Translations under genes and position numbers: made by a program
Notes under the pieces: generated by a model
What the model saw: only the letters and a program-made list of their open reading frames with translations
Databases searched by the model: none
What the model was told of the DNA's origin: nothing
NCBI RefSeq assembly: GCF_900155965.1
Contig: NZ_FTMG01000002.1
Coordinates: 62,001-126,000 of the forward strand
Length of the DNA: 64,000 nucleotides
Direction: 5' to 3'
DNA from: Mucilaginibacter lappiensis
GTDB taxonomy: Bacteria > Bacteroidota > Bacteroidia > Sphingobacteriales > Sphingobacteriaceae
Shown here: positions 25,378 to 34,621 of the stretch, piece after piece
Layout of the letters: each line of letters opens with the position of its first letter
How positions within the stretch are numbered: position 1 is the stretch's first letter

Positions 25378-26058
25378 ATGAAAAAGTACATGGTCATACT
25401 ACCCTTATCGGCGGTAACCGTCTTTGTATCTCTTCCGAAAGGCGCGGATGCACAGGCCATTATCGGAACAGTACTTGGCGAAACCGTGGGCCGGGTCATC
25501 CGCGCCATCGACTTACAGGTACAGCGTATGCAAAACAAAACCATCTGGCTGCAAAACGCGCAAAAGGCACTGGAAAATCAATTATCCAAATTAAAACTTA
25601 CCGAAATATCTGGCTGGTCGCAAAAGCAAAAAGATTTATACAGCGGCTATTACAATGAACTTTGGCAGGTCAAATCCGTGATCGCTTATTATGAGCGTAT
25701 TAAGGATATAACCGAGAAACAAGCCACTTTGGTCAGCCAATACAATCATGCCTGGAACCTGTTAAAGCAGGACAAGCACTTTTCAGTCGACGAATTGAAA
25801 TACATGCAATCCGTGTACTCCGGCATCATGCAGGAAAGTGTGAAGAACCTCGACGAGATTTTAGTCGTTATCAACTCCTTTAAAACACAAATGAGTGATG
25901 CCAAACGCCTGGAATTAGTGAATGAAGCTGCTGACCGCGTAGACACCAATTGCAGCGACCTCAAAGAGTTTAACCACCAAAACTACGTATTGAGCATTCA
26001 GCGGGCCAAAGACGAAAACGAAATAGCAACCTTAAAACGGTATTATGGAATCGAGTAA
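25378..26058 (+). CDS. Conjugative transposon protein TraI-like
   Basis: The 226-residue protein has a signal peptide ending GADAQ, then a long helical region. The C-terminal signature MSDAKRLELVNEAADRV..LKEFN is shared with the next two genes. The start is set at 25378, because the longer form from 25330 adds 16 residues before the signal peptide. It is the first of three paralogous, overlapping genes. Confidence 0.8.
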   Translation: MKKYMVILPLSAVTVFVSLPKGADAQAIIGTVLGETVGRVIRAIDLQVQRMQNKTIWLQNAQKALENQLSKLKLTEISGWSQKQKDLYSGYYNELWQVKSVIAYYERIKDITEKQATLVSQYNHAWNLLKQDKHFSVDELKYMQSVYSGIMQESVKNLDEILVVINSFKTQMSDAKRLELVNEAADRVDTNCSDLKEFNHQNYVLSIQRAKDENEIATLKRYYGIE

Positions 26059-26692
26059 GTTTTATAAGCTGGTCTGCTGCTTTTTGCTTTGTGCCTTTAG
26101 CTTTCAGCTTACGCAGGCGCAAACATTCGCAGAATGGTTTTCGCAAAAGAAAACGCAGATCAAATACCTGACGCAGCAGATCGCAGCTTTAGCCCAATAC
26201 AGCGCATACGTAAAGCAAGGATACGCTATCAGCCAAAACGGTTTGGGAAGTATTGGCGGTTACATTAAGGGCGAGTACGGACTACACAACGCTTACTACA
26301 GTTCTCTAAAAACAGTCAATGCTGAGATCAAAGGCAATTCCAAAGCAGATAGCATCATGAAATATGCGGCGCAAATTCCGGTACGTTTTGACCACCTGAA
26401 CAGCTTAACAACCTTGGATAACAATACCCGTACCTATGTAGCCGTGGTTAAATCAAAAGTACTTGATGACTGCAATAAAGATCTGTCGGAACTGCAAATG
26501 GTCATTGGTAACGGGCAGGCGCAAATGACCGATGACGAACGGCTCAAACGACTGGATGGCATCTACGAGAGGATGAAAGACAAGTTCACCTTTACCCTCT
26601 CTTTTTGCAGTCAGGTGAGAACGCTTTTACTGCAAAGACAACAGGAACTCAATGACATTAATACTTTAAAACAACAGTATGGAATCAACTAA
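26045..26692 (+). CDS. TraI-like paralogue (periplasmic conjugation protein)
   Basis: The 215-residue protein has a signal peptide (LCAFSFQLTQAQ) and a helical body. Its C-terminus MTDDERLKRLDGIYERMKDK ... LQRQQELNDIN matches the neighbours. The start overlaps the previous gene by 14 bases: the preceding stop region encodes YGIE and the new start reads MESSK. Confidence 0.75.
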   Translation: MESSKFYKLVCCFLLCAFSFQLTQAQTFAEWFSQKKTQIKYLTQQIAALAQYSAYVKQGYAISQNGLGSIGGYIKGEYGLHNAYYSSLKTVNAEIKGNSKADSIMKYAAQIPVRFDHLNSLTTLDNNTRTYVAVVKSKVLDDCNKDLSELQMVIGNGQAQMTDDERLKRLDGIYERMKDKFTFTLSFCSQVRTLLLQRQQELNDINTLKQQYGIN

Positions 26693-27353
26693 AAAATATT
26701 TCAAGTCCGGCTTTTTGAAAAAGGTCTGGTTTGGGCTGATCTGCGGTTTGATTTGCACTTTGAGCTTTCAGCGGACCTGCGCCCAAATATCTACCGGTCA
26801 GGACATGCAGCAGTTATTGCTTGATATTGAAAAACTAACACAGTTCAAAGCTATCCTATCGGACATGCAGCAAGGCTATAGCATGCTTACCCAGGGCTAC
26901 CAACAGGTTAAGGACTTATCACAGGGGAATTTCAACCTGCACTCCGTATTCCTGGACGCCTTATTACAGGTAAATCCCGAAGTGGCCAAATATGCACGGG
27001 TGGCCGATATAATAGCCGACGAGGCCAATATCCTGACCGAGTATAAAAAAGCTTATAAGCGGTTTCAGGCCAGCGGACATTTTAATGCCGATGAATTAGA
27101 TTACCTGGCTAAAGTTTATGCCCAATTAACGAACGCCGCACTTAATGATGTAAACAATCTGGTAACTGTCATTACCGCTTCCAAATTACGCATGAGCGAT
27201 GATGAAAGGCTGTCAGCCATCGACCGAATTTATGCTTCGAGCAGCGATAAGTTGTCATTCCTGCGGGACTTTAACCGCCGGACAAGCATACTGGCACTGC
27301 AACGACAAAAGGAACAAAATGAGGTCAATAATTTAAAATCACTGTACCCATGA
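26679..27353 (+). CDS. TraI-like paralogue (periplasmic conjugation protein)
   Basis: The 224-residue protein has a membrane/signal helix (about 10-35) and a helical body. Its C-terminus MSDDERLSAIDRIYASSSDK ... LQRQKEQNEVNNL is like the two upstream genes. The same 14-base overlap occurs again (preceding YGIN, new start MESTK). It overlaps TraJ by 4 bases. Confidence 0.75.
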   Translation: MESTKKYFKSGFLKKVWFGLICGLICTLSFQRTCAQISTGQDMQQLLLDIEKLTQFKAILSDMQQGYSMLTQGYQQVKDLSQGNFNLHSVFLDALLQVNPEVAKYARVADIIADEANILTEYKKAYKRFQASGHFNADELDYLAKVYAQLTNAALNDVNNLVTVITASKLRMSDDERLSAIDRIYASSSDKLSFLRDFNRRTSILALQRQKEQNEVNNLKSLYP

Positions 27354-28528
27354 AAAACAAAATTCTATTTACAGGCATAGCAATATTTCTGATCAGCATG
27401 GCAGCCACCAATTTACAGGCGCAGGATATAACCAGCAGTCTGCAAGGGATGCAGCCGATCCTGAACAACGTTTACGACCAGATGATACCGATGTGCAGCA
27501 ACCTGATCGATGCCGCGCGGGGAATCGCCGGGTTTGCGGCACTATGGTATATTGCTTCAAGGGTGTGGCGGCAAATCGCGCACGCAGAGCCGTTGGACTT
27601 TTATCCGCTCTTACGGCCCTTCGCATTGGGCATGGCGATTATGATGTTCCCGGTCGTAATCTCTTTGATGAACGGCATCATGCAGCCTATTGTATCGGCT
27701 ACTGGCGCAATGGTCAAAAACTCCGATAGCAGTATTGCCTTACTGCTTAATCAAAAACGGGATGCCATCAAGAACAGCAGCGCCTATCAGATGTATATAG
27801 GTGATGACGGCCAGGGTGACAGGCAGAAATGGTATAAGTACACTCATCCCGACGATCAGAATCAGAATGAGGGTACATTTGAGTCCATTGGTGATGACGT
27901 GAAATTCTGGATGGACAAACAAGCCTACAATTTCAAGAACAGTATCAAACAATGGATGTCCGAAATTTTGCAGGTGTTATATGCCGCAGCGATACTCTGC
28001 ATCAACACGATACGTACTTTTTATCTGATCGTCTTAGCGATACTTGGCCCGCTGGTTTTTGGCTTCGCCGTCTTTGACGGTTTACAACATAGCCTACAGC
28101 AGTGGTTAGCCCGTTATATTAACATTTTTCTTTGGCTGCCTATTGCTAATATTTTCGGTGCTATCATCGGGCAGGTGCAACAGCAAATGATCAAGCTGGA
28201 TATTTCGCAGATACAAAGTGCCGGGGACACCTTCTTTTCATCCACAGATACAGCATATTTGGTGTTTTTGTGCATCGGAATTGTCGGTTATTTCTCCGTA
28301 CCGAGCGTTGCCAACTATGTCATACACGCACATGGCGGTAACGGCCTGTTAACCAAAGTGACCAGTGTAGCGGCCACGACCGTAGGCGCGGCACCAGGTG
28401 TTGCGGCAGCGGTAGGCGATCGTGCTGAACAAGCCCGGAGCAATATCCTGAATTTACCAAATGACTTCATGGATGGATACCGCGGGACAGGTAGTAATTA
28501 TCAAAAGGATAAACTGGCCGGAAAATAA
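27350..28528 (+). CDS. traJ: Conjugative transposon protein TraJ
   Basis: The 392-residue protein has a signal peptide (ATNLQAQ), then several membrane helices with the conserved VLYAAAILCINTIRTFYLIV and GPLVFGFAVFDGLQHSLQQW blocks. A glycine/alanine-rich tail ends it. It is the VirB6-like polytopic channel protein of the transfer apparatus, positioned between the TraI-like genes and TraK. Confidence 0.9.
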   Translation: MKNKILFTGIAIFLISMAATNLQAQDITSSLQGMQPILNNVYDQMIPMCSNLIDAARGIAGFAALWYIASRVWRQIAHAEPLDFYPLLRPFALGMAIMMFPVVISLMNGIMQPIVSATGAMVKNSDSSIALLLNQKRDAIKNSSAYQMYIGDDGQGDRQKWYKYTHPDDQNQNEGTFESIGDDVKFWMDKQAYNFKNSIKQWMSEILQVLYAAAILCINTIRTFYLIVLAILGPLVFGFAVFDGLQHSLQQWLARYINIFLWLPIANIFGAIIGQVQQQMIKLDISQIQSAGDTFFSSTDTAYLVFLCIGIVGYFSVPSVANYVIHAHGGNGLLTKVTSVAATTVGAAPGVAAAVGDRAEQARSNILNLPNDFMDGYRGTGSNYQKDKLAGK

Positions 28529-28567
28529 TCGGTAACATCAATTATTAATCAGTGAAATCACAAAATC

Positions 28568-29191
28568 ATGTTTCAACAATTCAAAAATATAGATACCGCT
28601 TTTAAGCACATCAAGTTGTTCAGCTACCTGCTGATTTTTGCCTGCATTGCTATAAGCTGCTTTGCAATTTTCAAAAGTTATCAGAGTTCGGACAACTTCA
28701 AAAATCACATTTATGTGTTGGCCAACGGTAAAGCACTGGAGGCCATAGCTTCCGATCGCAAGGATAATGTACCCGTGGAGTGCCGCGATCATATCAAAAC
28801 ATTCCATGATGACTTTTTTGGTCTTGACCCTGATGACAAACAGATACAGGCGACCATCAATAAAGCTTTGTATCTGGCTGATGGCAGCGCGAAAACGGCC
28901 TACGATAATTTAAAAGAGGCGGGTTATTACAACAACCTGATCTCGGGTAATATCAGTCAGCAAATTGCCGTAGACAGCATTAAACTGGATATTAACCAAT
29001 ATCCCTATGCTTTTACCTGCTATGCCACTGAGAAGTTAATCAGAAGCACATCGACGACGACCCGCAGCCTGGTCACCCAAGGCTATTTACGCAATGTGAG
29101 CCGCAGCGACAATAATCCGCATGGGTTCCTGATCGAGCGTTGGGAGACGGTAGAAAACAAAGACGTTCAGGTCAAAAATACACAGCCATGA
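28568..29191 (+). CDS. traK: Conjugative transposon protein TraK
   Basis: The 207-residue protein has one N-terminal membrane helix (FSYLLIFACIAISCFAIFKS) and a periplasmic domain containing the family stretch VECRDHIKTFHDDFFGLDPD and RSLVTQGYLRNVSRSDNNPH. It is VirB8-like. Its stop overlaps the TraL start. Confidence 0.92.
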   Translation: MFQQFKNIDTAFKHIKLFSYLLIFACIAISCFAIFKSYQSSDNFKNHIYVLANGKALEAIASDRKDNVPVECRDHIKTFHDDFFGLDPDDKQIQATINKALYLADGSAKTAYDNLKEAGYYNNLISGNISQQIAVDSIKLDINQYPYAFTCYATEKLIRSTSTTTRSLVTQGYLRNVSRSDNNPHGFLIERWETVENKDVQVKNTQP

Positions 29192-29412
29192 GATTATTCA
29201 AAAGAAGAAAGACGGGCAGTATAGCGGATAATCATGCATTGGTTAAAGCCAGTATGTTTATCGCGGAAAAACAAAGGAAAGCCGCTGAATACCTTGGCAG
29301 GAAAACGCAGTATTGGAACCGCAATTCCAAGATCATTGCTTTGGTTATTTTTTGCCTGCTATTTGGCGGCGCCTACCTGCTGCTGCTCATTAACGCTATT
29401 ATTCACTTTTAA
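29188..29412 (+). CDS. traL: Conjugative transposon protein TraL
   Basis: The 74-residue protein has a basic N-terminus and a single C-terminal membrane helix (IIALVIFCLLFGGAYLLLLI). The ATG at 29188 shares bases with the traK stop (ATGA), which sets this start. It is followed by TraM 9 bases downstream. Confidence 0.8.
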   Translation: MRLFKRRKTGSIADNHALVKASMFIAEKQRKAAEYLGRKTQYWNRNSKIIALVIFCLLFGGAYLLLLINAIIHF

Positions 29413-29421
29413 AAAATTATA

Positions 29422-30495
29422 ATGACAACACAAGAGGAAAGAAAAAGAAAATTGCTGCTATTCCTGCCGCTGCTGGTGCTGCCCTTTCTGGCATTGGGAT
29501 TTTACGCTTTAGGCGGCGGCAAAGGCGATACACAAGCGCAAATAGTATCATTTAACAAGGGTATCAATACAGAATTGCCGGGAGCTAAACTGCAAAAAGA
29601 CAAAGGACAGGACAAATTAACGCTGATGGATAAAGCAAAGCAGGATAGCGCAACCGCACGGTCTAAATCAGCCGCAGGCGCATTTGCAGCTTTGGGTTGG
29701 GACACCACAAAGTTCAGCCATCCCGGGAATAAATCAGTAAAAACCGCCGAAGATAACGAGGTTCAAATCAAGGATAAGCTGGCACAGATCAACACACAAA
29801 TAAACCAGCCTGTACCCCTTTCAAAAGCCCCGGTTAACGATTATGCGGCTTCGTCGAGATCTGCTGATCTGGAAAGGCTGGAAAAATTGCTTAAAGAAAA
29901 ACAGCAAAGCAGTGAACCAGACCCACAGATGCAGCAATTGAATACCATGCTCGATAAGATCATGCAAATTCAAAACCCGTCTTTAGTCAAGGATAAACCA
30001 AAAACAACTGCCGCTAATGTTAGCGATAGTGCTTTTAAAGCAATTCCCGCTGTCATTGACGGCAACCAAAAAGTACCGCCGGGCGGTATTGTCAAGCTTC
30101 ACCTAAGGGATACCGTTACCATTGGCAGCATTACATTTCCAAAAGGGCAATCGCTGTCTGGTTTATGTGCCATTACCAACCAGCGCCTATTATTGGACAT
30201 TAAAAATATCCGTTTGGGAACAACGATTATCCCGGTTAACCTCACTGTCTTTTCGCTGGATGGACTGGTCGGCATCAATGCGCCGGAGGCCGAATTGGCG
30301 GGAGCAGCCGGGGATGGCGCAAATGGCGCACTGGAAAATATGCAGTTCCTGTCAATGGATCAGTCGCTTTCCACACAGGCGGCCACAGCGGGTATTTCGG
30401 CGGCTAAAGGGCTGTTGGGTAAAAAGGTTAAAAAGATAAGGGTAAAGCTTAAAGATAAGGAAACGGTATTGCTGCGCAACAACCAACAAAAATAA
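29422..30495 (+). CDS. traM: Conjugative transposon protein TraM
   Basis: The 357-residue protein has one N-terminal membrane helix (LLLFLPLLVLPFLALGFYAL) and a variable linker rich in Q/K/A. The conserved C-terminal domain contains VKLHLRDTVTIGSITFPKGQ and LLLDIKNIRLGTTIIPVNLT. It is VirB10-like and bridges the membranes. The usual TraN gene does not follow; a DUF3945-like gene does. Confidence 0.92.
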   Translation: MTTQEERKRKLLLFLPLLVLPFLALGFYALGGGKGDTQAQIVSFNKGINTELPGAKLQKDKGQDKLTLMDKAKQDSATARSKSAAGAFAALGWDTTKFSHPGNKSVKTAEDNEVQIKDKLAQINTQINQPVPLSKAPVNDYAASSRSADLERLEKLLKEKQQSSEPDPQMQQLNTMLDKIMQIQNPSLVKDKPKTTAANVSDSAFKAIPAVIDGNQKVPPGGIVKLHLRDTVTIGSITFPKGQSLSGLCAITNQRLLLDIKNIRLGTTIIPVNLTVFSLDGLVGINAPEAELAGAAGDGANGALENMQFLSMDQSLSTQAATAGISAAKGLLGKKVKKIRVKLKDKETVLLRNNQQK

Positions 30496-30500
30496 GAGCG

Positions 30501-31565
30501 ATGAAAAAGGATATAAACAGGGCCGAACAACTTTGGCAAAATTGGGAAGAAAAGCAGCAGCAACTCGTAAAGTTGATGGGAACGAGCGCCGAAAGCACGC
30601 ATGCCATTGAGCAGGAGAAATATGATTTCATGCGCAAGGGCCTGTACCGTCTTTTGGTTCAGCCTAACGAAAAAGAAAAGCTGTATCTACATGCCATCAC
30701 CTTAGTTACCCGGAACCTGCAAAAAAAACTATATCCTAATCCTGTTGTCAGGCTATTGCACCGTATCAAAGCCAGGGTATTTGATAAGCCGGCTCATTTG
30801 AGACAATTCGATCAGCAAAAGGAAGCTGGTATTGAGTTCCTTAAACATAAGTTCAAAGAATTAGGATTGTCCTCATACAGCGGTAAACTGGAAAATTATT
30901 TGGACTACGAAAGCCGGACGATCAGCATACCCATGACCACCCAATTGGCCGACAACGGAACTTTAAATATCGTGGTCAAATTGGAAAAGGATAAAACCGG
31001 GGCATATCACTTCGAGCAATACAAAACAACCATTATTAAGATTGGTCAACCGGAACGCTCACATACATTCGATGGCGAAACAACCATAACAGCGCAGGAA
31101 GCGGTCAATCTTTTAACTGGCAGACCCGTGTTAAAATCGTACGAAACCGCCGAGGGTTTGATCGCGCAAAAATGGATACAGCTTGACTTTAAGACAAATG
31201 CGGAAGCTGGTAATTTCAAAATAAAAGAGTATCACCATGCCGATGGAATGGAAAAAGCCATCAATGAGGTCCTGCCAAAGCTTGGCATCACCGGATTAAA
31301 TAAAAAGGAGTTATTAAACGATCTGCAACAAGGTCACCAAATGATTTTCGATGCACACGCACCGCTTAATGAAAAGCTGTACCTGGAGGCTAATCCCGCA
31401 GAACAATCAATTTTAATCCGTGATCAAAACAGGCAACCTGTCAGTATTAACACACTAATGGAAAGAAAGGAGGAAGCGCAAAAATTACGGGCAGAAAACA
31501 CCCTTACACTGGTCAAACAAAGGGAGCCGGATAAAGAGCAATCCCAATCCCTTGGTATAGGATAG
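30501..31565 (+). CDS. DUF3945-like ICE protein
   Basis: The 354-residue cytoplasmic protein has an N-terminal helical region (1-110). A C-terminal part has the repeated TFDGETTITAQEAVNLLTGR and LDFKTNAEAGNFKIKEYH features that also occur in the next gene. Function is unknown; related proteins are common in Bacteroidetes ICEs. Domain name is tentative. Confidence 0.65.
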   Translation: MKKDINRAEQLWQNWEEKQQQLVKLMGTSAESTHAIEQEKYDFMRKGLYRLLVQPNEKEKLYLHAITLVTRNLQKKLYPNPVVRLLHRIKARVFDKPAHLRQFDQQKEAGIEFLKHKFKELGLSSYSGKLENYLDYESRTISIPMTTQLADNGTLNIVVKLEKDKTGAYHFEQYKTTIIKIGQPERSHTFDGETTITAQEAVNLLTGRPVLKSYETAEGLIAQKWIQLDFKTNAEAGNFKIKEYHHADGMEKAINEVLPKLGITGLNKKELLNDLQQGHQMIFDAHAPLNEKLYLEANPAEQSILIRDQNRQPVSINTLMERKEEAQKLRAENTLTLVKQREPDKEQSQSLGIG

Positions 31566-31594
31566 CTGCATTTATTCTTAAAAACTAAGTAAGT

Positions 31595-32857
31595 ATGAAT
31601 TTAGAAACCAGTTATGCCGCAGCAATAATACGGATGCTGCAAGATGCGCAGGATGTAGGACTACCTTATGCAGTATTTGAAATGCGACCGGCTGATATGG
31701 AATTACAGCCACACCAGTTTGATTTTTTTGAAACACTCGGCGCAGCCCTGGATCATTGGGAAGCCAAAGCCGGGTTTAGTTATTTGCCCGGTGAAGCGGA
31801 ACATCCCGTTTACTACCGACAGGTTGACCAATTAATAGAGGAATTAAATCAAGTTAATCAATTAACAAAACAAGAAGTTATGAATTACAACAATCTGGAA
31901 AATCTGAAAGATGAGCTAACAAAGCTTCGCTTCAGTAACAAAACAATTGATGCCATGCAGCAGCAAATGGAAAAGGGTGTACCAGAATTTTCGCTGAATG
32001 ATAAAATCAAGGGCACCAAGGGGCAGGTGGATTTGACACTTCATTTCAAACAGTCCGGCCAGTCCGAAAACTATTATTTCAACAAGTTTGAAGCAACGTT
32101 AAATACGGCGAAATCCCTGGAAGAGGGTCAAAAGTATATGGTCATTTCACCTAATGAAAATGCGCCGGGCAAAAATTTTTCCAAGTCTTTTGAGCACATG
32201 CATGAGGCTATCAGTTTCTTTAAAGAACAAAAAGGTGATAGCGTGTTGGTCGCCGGCAAAGATGCCGCACACAAAACGGAACTGGCCAAGATGGAAAAAG
32301 GAAAGATCAACTACGTAGCCAAAGACTTTCAGGTGCCATTCCGCAGCCCGGCCAAAACACAGACCTTTTTTGTAGAGCGCGGTAAAGGATTCACCGCCGA
32401 ACAGGGTGCCAATCTGATACAGGGCCGTGCGGTTTACCGGGACGATCTGGTGAATGCAGCCGGAGAATATAAAGCCTGGATAAAACTGGATATGGACAGC
32501 CCTAAAGACCGTTATCAGAACTATACCACTAACCAGTACCATGTACCGACCTATGGCTTTGATCTGGAAAAAGTGCTGGACAAATTCCAGATCAAGGAAC
32601 TGAATGACCCTGCAAAAAAAGAGGCTTTGGTAGAATCACTGCAAAATGGCAACCGCCCGACAATTACTACGCTGAAAGATGGTCAGGAAGTTAAGTTGAA
32701 CATTGAGGCCGTGCCACGCTATAGTCAGATCAATATGTTTCAGGAAAATGGTAAACCTGAGAAAAGGGAACAGTTCCTGAAAGAACCGTCACTGAATAAC
32801 AATCTGAACGTAGGGAAAGCGAAAGAAAAAGAGCAGGAACAAGGCATGGGCGTTTAA
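31595..32857 (+). CDS. DUF3945/DUF4099-like ICE protein
   Basis: In the 420-residue cytoplasmic protein, residues 105-235 contain LKDELTKLRFSNKTIDAMQQ and a beta-rich module. Residues 240-370 hold the paralogous GFTAEQGANLIQGRAV ... AWIKLDMD ... YHVPTYGFDLEKVLDKF block. It is a paralogue of the upstream gene. Its molecular function is unknown. Confidence 0.65.
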   Translation: MNLETSYAAAIIRMLQDAQDVGLPYAVFEMRPADMELQPHQFDFFETLGAALDHWEAKAGFSYLPGEAEHPVYYRQVDQLIEELNQVNQLTKQEVMNYNNLENLKDELTKLRFSNKTIDAMQQQMEKGVPEFSLNDKIKGTKGQVDLTLHFKQSGQSENYYFNKFEATLNTAKSLEEGQKYMVISPNENAPGKNFSKSFEHMHEAISFFKEQKGDSVLVAGKDAAHKTELAKMEKGKINYVAKDFQVPFRSPAKTQTFFVERGKGFTAEQGANLIQGRAVYRDDLVNAAGEYKAWIKLDMDSPKDRYQNYTTNQYHVPTYGFDLEKVLDKFQIKELNDPAKKEALVESLQNGNRPTITTLKDGQEVKLNIEAVPRYSQINMFQENGKPEKREQFLKEPSLNNNLNVGKAKEKEQEQGMGV

Positions 32858-32916
32858 TCGGCCTTAGCTAACGATTAAGGAATTAACAAATAGTATTTAC
32901 ATAAAAAATTATCATC

Positions 32917-33096
32917 ATGAGTAAAATCGCAAAATTGAAAGAGTTGGTTGCTTCAGCAGAAGTTGATACCACAAAGTTTTATGAAAAAGGAAATAGCGCG
33001 GCCGGAACCAGGCTTCGTAAGACATTACAGGAAATTAAGGTCACCGCACAGGATATTCGTCAGGAAGTGACCGCGAAGAAAAATGCCACTAAATAA
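32917..33096 (+). CDS. Histone-H1-like (Hc1/HCT-type) nucleoid peptide
   Basis: The 59-residue basic helical protein begins MSKIAKLKELVASAEVD. It carries the family pattern K-FYEKGNSAAGTRLRK followed by LQEIKVTAQDIRQEV. Such Bacteroidetes peptides bind DNA non-specifically. Carriage on an ICE suggests a role in silencing or packaging element DNA (inference). A strong terminator follows 20 bases after the stop. Confidence 0.8.
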   Translation: MSKIAKLKELVASAEVDTTKFYEKGNSAAGTRLRKTLQEIKVTAQDIRQEVTAKKNATK

Positions 33097-33116
33097 TAAA
33101 ATGGCTCTGATTTACA

Positions 33117-33145
33117 AACCCCGCCGATAATGGCGGGGTTTTTTT
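33117..33145 (+). terminator. Intrinsic terminator after the histone-like gene
   Basis: AACCCCGCC, GATAAT, GGCGGGGTT, followed by a run of T residues to 33145. It closes the transfer operon region. Confidence 0.9.
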
Positions 33146-33166
33146 ATGCGTTTTTTATCGGTAACG

Positions 33167-33174
33167 TATATTTG
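33167..33174 (+). promoter_or_regulatory. Bacteroidetes-type -7 element
   Basis: TATATTTG fits the TAnnTTTG consensus and lies 20 bases before the RRM gene start, just after the terminator. A clear -33 TTTG is not seen. Confidence 0.4.
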
Positions 33175-33194
33175 CAATTACACACCGGATTATC

Positions 33195-33536
33195 ATGATT
33201 AAAATATTTATCGGCGGCTTCCCGCTTGAATTTACAGAAATGGAACTGGCGCAACTGGTCAGTCCATACGGCGAAGTCTGTACCATAAAAATTGTACGGA
33301 ATAAAGCCACACGTAAATGCAAAGGATATGCCTTTATTGAAATGAGTAGCCAATTAGCAGCGGAAAGCGCGATGGCAGCTTTGGATGGTACGATGATCGG
33401 TGATCGTGAATTAAGTGTCTGCTATGTAACCGAAAAATCCCTGGCACCCGCGAAGTCAAGACATGCGCCAGTTTATAGAAAGGTCGAAAAGACAGGCGAA
33501 CCACAAAAAAAGAAACGCCCCCGCAGACCGGTTTAA
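33195..33536 (+). CDS. RRM-domain RNA-binding protein
   Basis: The 113-residue protein is a single RNA-recognition motif with RNP2 IKIFIGGFP (2-10) and RNP1 KGYAFIEM (about 44-51). A short basic, proline-rich tail (KKKRPRRPV) follows. Bacterial RRM proteins of this size occur in Bacteroidetes. It may adjust expression of element or host mRNAs; the target is unknown. Confidence 0.88.
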   Translation: MIKIFIGGFPLEFTEMELAQLVSPYGEVCTIKIVRNKATRKCKGYAFIEMSSQLAAESAMAALDGTMIGDRELSVCYVTEKSLAPAKSRHAPVYRKVEKTGEPQKKKRPRRPV

Positions 33537-33555
33537 ATACCGATCCATCTAAGCT

Positions 33556-33987
33556 TTAATCATCATCTTCGTCATATTGGTCAGAAACATCAGGTAACAC
33601 CCTCCATTGCCCGTTTGCCACCATCTCCGTATATCTTTCCCTGGCAATAGCTTTTGCCTCAATTTCATTATCAGCGTAAATACTCAAATGAAAACAATCG
33701 TCAACTTTGCTCACAACTTCCTGAAAAGCTTCTAACTCCTCATCAAATACGTCTATTAGGCCAACTTCTATTTCATCGTTATCCCACGGAAGAAGCATTA
33801 CTCTATAAGGCACCTGCTTTCCTGCAATAAAGAACGGATTAAGCTCTTTCTCCTCGATACGGTATTTTCCCTGAATGGTCGTATTCCGATCTATAAAACT
33901 CTCAGCCAATATTCTATCATCAAAAACGGCTACTATAACTTCTTCCGCAAGAATCTGGAGATTATGAATGATGAAAATGTTTTTCAT
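33556..33987 (-). CDS. Hypothetical protein
   Basis: This 143-residue acidic soluble protein has an aspartate/glutamate tail (SDQYDEDDD). No family is recognised. It is the only minus-strand gene in this ICE segment and is convergent with the RRM gene (gap 19 bases). Confidence 0.6.
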   Translation of the reverse strand: MKNIFIIHNLQILAEEVIVAVFDDRILAESFIDRNTTIQGKYRIEEKELNPFFIAGKQVPYRVMLLPWDNDEIEVGLIDVFDEELEAFQEVVSKVDDCFHLSIYADNEIEAKAIARERYTEMVANGQWRVLPDVSDQYDEDDD

Positions 33988-34299
33988 AGTGTTAGCTTAA
34001 ATCATTTGATTACAAACCTATTGACCAAAAACATAGAAAAGTGTGACATGCAAAATAAAAAAAATGCAGGCATCTTTAAAATAAGGAACAGGACAATAGA
34101 TAGATACTGATAATTCCCCATGTCAGCAGTTGCAGCCGCTTCGTAAACACTCAGCCGCTTCACTGCATTGGAATACATGGCCCTCGTTCCTCGACCCATA
34201 TTTTCTACAGTGCCGTTTACGATCATCTTTTTAACTTTTTTTTATCTCCTTTCATTTTACTCCACTGGCTTTTTACAAAGCAAATTTCTGAACGTCGGA

Positions 34300-34600
34300 C
34301 CTGAATGTCAAGACCGGGGCCCTGCGGGTTTGCTGAAAAAAAATCTTCCCTGCCCGCTACGCGGGCGAGGTATTTTTTTTCGCAAAGTCTTGCCCTTCAG
34401 TCCGCCGTGTTCAGGTGAGTTGCTCAATAAAAAGCCACCGGAGGCTGCTGCCGAGGGTGACTTACTAACGAGCAAAAACCATGAACGCAGAAAAAACAGC
34501 AACCGGCAGAAGCCCACCACACAGCCCGCAGCATGGCGACCAGTCGCCACGGCTGACACCCGACACACGCCCTTTCGGGTAAATAATCCATTTAGTTAAA
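34300..34600. other. GC-rich, hairpin-rich non-coding stretch
   Basis: It is more GC-rich than its surroundings. It contains CCCGC/GCGGG near 34352, AGCC/GGCT near 34430, TGGCGAC-CA-GTCGCCA at 34534-34549 and CCCGA/TCGGG at 34559-34579. Frames that cross it (for example a 33-codon ATG frame at 34481-34582) look non-coding by composition. It directly precedes the ICE maintenance module and could be a long leader, a regulatory RNA or an origin. The part 34002-34299 shows nothing. Confidence 0.45.
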
Positions 34601-34621
34601 AACATTTAAAAATTAGAAATC

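Noticed and set aside
34002..34599. Frames of 74 (minus) and 143 codons (plus), and a 33-codon ATG frame at 34481
   Set aside because: Composition is low-complexity or arginine/proline-rich as in read-through of GC-rich non-coding DNA; no family features.
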